Shown piece by piece: positions 32,888-34,563 of a stretch of 34,563 nt of DNA. Below the pieces are notes generated by a model. The model was not told where the DNA came from and searched no databases. It saw nothing but the letters and a program-made list of their open reading frames with translations. The position numbers and the translations under genes were made by a program. Positions within the stretch are counted from its first letter, which is position 1. Each line of letters begins with the position of its first letter. The stretch is from Alteromonadaceae bacterium (lineage in GTDB: Bacteria; Pseudomonadota; Gammaproteobacteria; Enterobacterales; Alteromonadaceae): positions 1 through 34,563 of the forward strand of contig WFQC01000032.1 in NCBI GenBank assembly GCA_015487235.1, given 5' to 3'.

Positions 32888-34477
32888 ATGAGACGTTGGA
32901 ATGGTTGGGGAGACGAAAGTAAAAGTATGGCATTGCCGACAACGGCAGCACAATTTTTACAGCAAACGTTAGGGAAAGCAACGCCTTTAGTTGATATTAG
33001 TTTAGCTGAGATGTTAAAAAAAGTCCCTGAGAGTCGCTTACCTCAACACCCGCTAATTAGCACAGATAAAGAACAACGAGTTCGTCATGCTAAAGGGCAG
33101 TCTTTAGCTGATTGGTTAGCAATGCGTGGCGGCGATGTTAGTGTTTTTCCTGATGGTGTTGCTTTTCCTGAAAACCGACAAGACATTCAAACATTGCTAA
33201 AATTTGCACAACAACAGCAAATTATATTGATCCCCTACGGTGGCGGGACAAGTGTCGCTGGGCATATTAATCCGAAGGCATCAGATAAACCTATTTTAAC
33301 GGTTGATTTATCACGAATGAACCAATTGATTCACCTTGATAAACAAAGCCAAATAGCCACTTTTGAAGCTGGAACTCCAGGACCAATGGTTGAAGCTCAA
33401 TTAAGAGCACAGGGCTATACCTTAGGGCATTTTCCGCAGTCTTTCGAGTTATCTACAATTGGTGGTTGGGTTGCTAGCCGCTCTAGCGGCCAACAATCGT
33501 TACGTTATGGTCGTATAGAGCAGTTATTTGCTGGAGGCTCACTTGAAACCTTTAATGGCACCTTATCACTCCCTACGTTTCCTGCTTCTTCCGCCGGGCC
33601 TGACTTGAGAGAATTGTTATTAGGTTCAGAAGGGCGCTTTGGTATTATTAGCGAAGTAAAAGTTAGGGTGACTAAATTAGCCGAGCAAGAACAGTTTTAT
33701 GTTTATTTTTTCCCAAGTTGGCAACAAGCAAGTCGCTTTTGTCAACAAGCCGTACAAGCGCGTATTCCTTTATCGATGTTGCGAGTTAGCAACCCATTAG
33801 AAACGCAAACGCAATTAAAATTAGCGGGGCATGCGCAACAAATTGCTTGGCTTGAACGCTATTTAAGTTGGCGTGGTGCTAAAGCGCAAAAATGTATGCT
33901 CACACTCGGTATTACGGGGTCTGCTCAACAAGTTTCGGCGAGTAAAAAACAATTAAAGCCATTACTTAAGCAATACAGAGCGGTTTCTACGGGTACAAAG
34001 CTTGGTAAACGTTGGGCCGAAAATCGCTTTAAATTTCCTTATTTACGAGAAGCCTTATGGCAAAAAGGCGTGGTTGTAGACACCTTAGAAACTGCAACTG
34101 ATTGGGTTAATATGGATCGCTTATTAACTGAGGTTGAAAATGCACTTACGCAAACCTTAAGTACTAAAAAAGTACATGCTTTTACGCATATATCACATGT
34201 GTATGGTCAAGGTTGCAGCCTCTATACCACATATTTATTTACTGTTGATGCTAATTATCAAAGCACCTTTGAAAATTGGCAACGCCTTAAGCATGCCGCA
34301 AGTACTTGCATTGTTAATCATGGCGGCACTATTAGTCATCAACATGGTGTTGGTAAAGATCATGCGCCTTACTTATCGGTTGAAAAAGGAGAGCAAGGTA
34401 TGCAGGTATTAAAAGCGCTGTGCCAACACTTTGATCAGCAGAAACTACTTAATCCAAGTACCTTAATCGATGACTAA
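32888..34477 (+). CDS. Alkyl-dihydroxyacetonephosphate synthase-like FAD enzyme
   Basis: A 529-aa FAD-binding oxidoreductase. It opens with MRRWNGWGDE, a hallmark of the bacterial AGPS-like family. The FAD-binding domain shows YGGGTSVAGHINP, STIGGWVASRSSGQQSLRYG and LLLGSEGRFGIISEVKVRV. The cap/C-terminal domain has GKRWAENRFKFPYLREALWQ, VDTLETATDW and SHQHGVGKDHAPY. AGPS exchanges the acyl chain of acyl-DHAP for a fatty alcohol in ether-lipid synthesis. Here the central His of the eukaryotic SHHHG motif is Gln, so the exact reaction is uncertain. AAGGGG lies 11 bases before the ATG. It overlaps the next gene by 8 bp. Confidence 0.82.
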   Translation: MRRWNGWGDESKSMALPTTAAQFLQQTLGKATPLVDISLAEMLKKVPESRLPQHPLISTDKEQRVRHAKGQSLADWLAMRGGDVSVFPDGVAFPENRQDIQTLLKFAQQQQIILIPYGGGTSVAGHINPKASDKPILTVDLSRMNQLIHLDKQSQIATFEAGTPGPMVEAQLRAQGYTLGHFPQSFELSTIGGWVASRSSGQQSLRYGRIEQLFAGGSLETFNGTLSLPTFPASSAGPDLRELLLGSEGRFGIISEVKVRVTKLAEQEQFYVYFFPSWQQASRFCQQAVQARIPLSMLRVSNPLETQTQLKLAGHAQQIAWLERYLSWRGAKAQKCMLTLGITGSAQQVSASKKQLKPLLKQYRAVSTGTKLGKRWAENRFKFPYLREALWQKGVVVDTLETATDWVNMDRLLTEVENALTQTLSTKKVHAFTHISHVYGQGCSLYTTYLFTVDANYQSTFENWQRLKHAASTCIVNHGGTISHQHGVGKDHAPYLSVEKGEQGMQVLKALCQHFDQQKLLNPSTLIDD

Positions 34478-34563
34478 TATTATGCTATTACCACCGGTTA
34501 ATTTACGCTTGACGCGCCAACAACGCCTCCAAAAAATTATGGCGCAAAAGCAATGGGATATTA
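34470..34563 (+). CDS. Partial gene, probable glycerol-3-phosphate dehydrogenase (5' end only)
   Basis: From the ATG at 34470 the frame stays open to the window edge (31 codons), overlapping the upstream stop by 8 bp. The visible product, with NLRLTRQQRLQKIMAQKQWD then Ile, matches the segment that in GlpD-type FAD dehydrogenases immediately precedes the GGG nucleotide-binding loop (Arg-rich helix, then Trp-Asp-Ile). This is consistent with an AGPS-GlpD pair acting on DHAP and glycerol-3-phosphate. The diagnostic FAD loop itself lies outside the window, so the identity is a reasoned guess. Confidence 0.5.
   Translation, partial: MTNIMLLPPVNLRLTRQQRLQKIMAQKQWDI

Overview
The window is AT-rich (by eye well under 45% G+C), densely coded chromosomal DNA from a Gram-negative gammaproteobacterium. 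The gene set (xthA, RstA/RstB-type two-component system, a VC2046/SO_2500-type protein, YchJ, SulA behind a consensus LexA box, ApbE) and the amino-acid style suggest a marine Alteromonadales member, most likely near Colwellia/Thalassotalea. That placement is inference from memory of the families, not a database result. I see no tRNA, rRNA, CRISPR array, insertion sequence or prophage.

Layout. (1) 1-6270, housekeeping and stress genes: xthA (minus, cut by the window edge), rstA-rstB (plus) behind an 11-bp tandem repeat resembling an RstA site, a VC2046-like gene convergent with ychJ, the LexA-controlled sulA, a 62-aa helical protein, and an exported flavin transferase (apbE). (2) 6336-11665 (minus), a three-gene operon of exported redox-type proteins: a DUF1588/DUF1585-like monohaem cytochrome, a lipoprotein with two tandem haem-c modules plus a LamG domain, and a Tat-exported DUF1501-like protein. 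(3) 11976-27741 (plus), 14 closely packed or overlapping genes. They encode a dihaem HzsA-related surface lipoprotein, two small outer-membrane beta-barrels (the first with an SH3b domain), a TlpA-type thioredoxin, a DUF4266 lipoprotein ending in Gly-Cys-Gly-Cys-Asn, a DUF3570 beta-barrel, a periplasmic coiled-coil protein, three exported TPR proteins (two of them lipoproteins), a small periplasmic protein, one ExbB/TolQ homologue, two ExbD/TolR homologues and a TonB/AgmX-like protein. Regions 2 and 3 diverge from a shared 310-bp region holding a Fur-box-like sequence and a perfect 8-bp inverted repeat. (4) 27883-31745 (plus), a second two-component system with a near-ideal promoter, followed by a cupredoxin, an FTR1-like membrane protein lacking the usual iron-binding motifs, and an outer-membrane-type protein. 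(5) 31742-34563, an AraC-family regulator (minus) and a plus-strand alkyl-DHAP-synthase-like flavoenzyme, followed by the start of a probable glycerol-3-phosphate dehydrogenase.

The main candidate for an undescribed system is regions 2 plus 3. The TolQ/TolR/TonB-AgmX motor with TPR proteins and outer-membrane barrels has the parts list of the Myxococcus Glt (gliding) and Nfs (spore coat) envelope machines. Here it is linked to c-type cytochromes, a thioredoxin and DUF4266/DUF3570. A proton-driven, envelope-spanning machine that assembles, moves or works with surface redox lipoproteins is a reasonable hypothesis; its function cannot be read from sequence alone.
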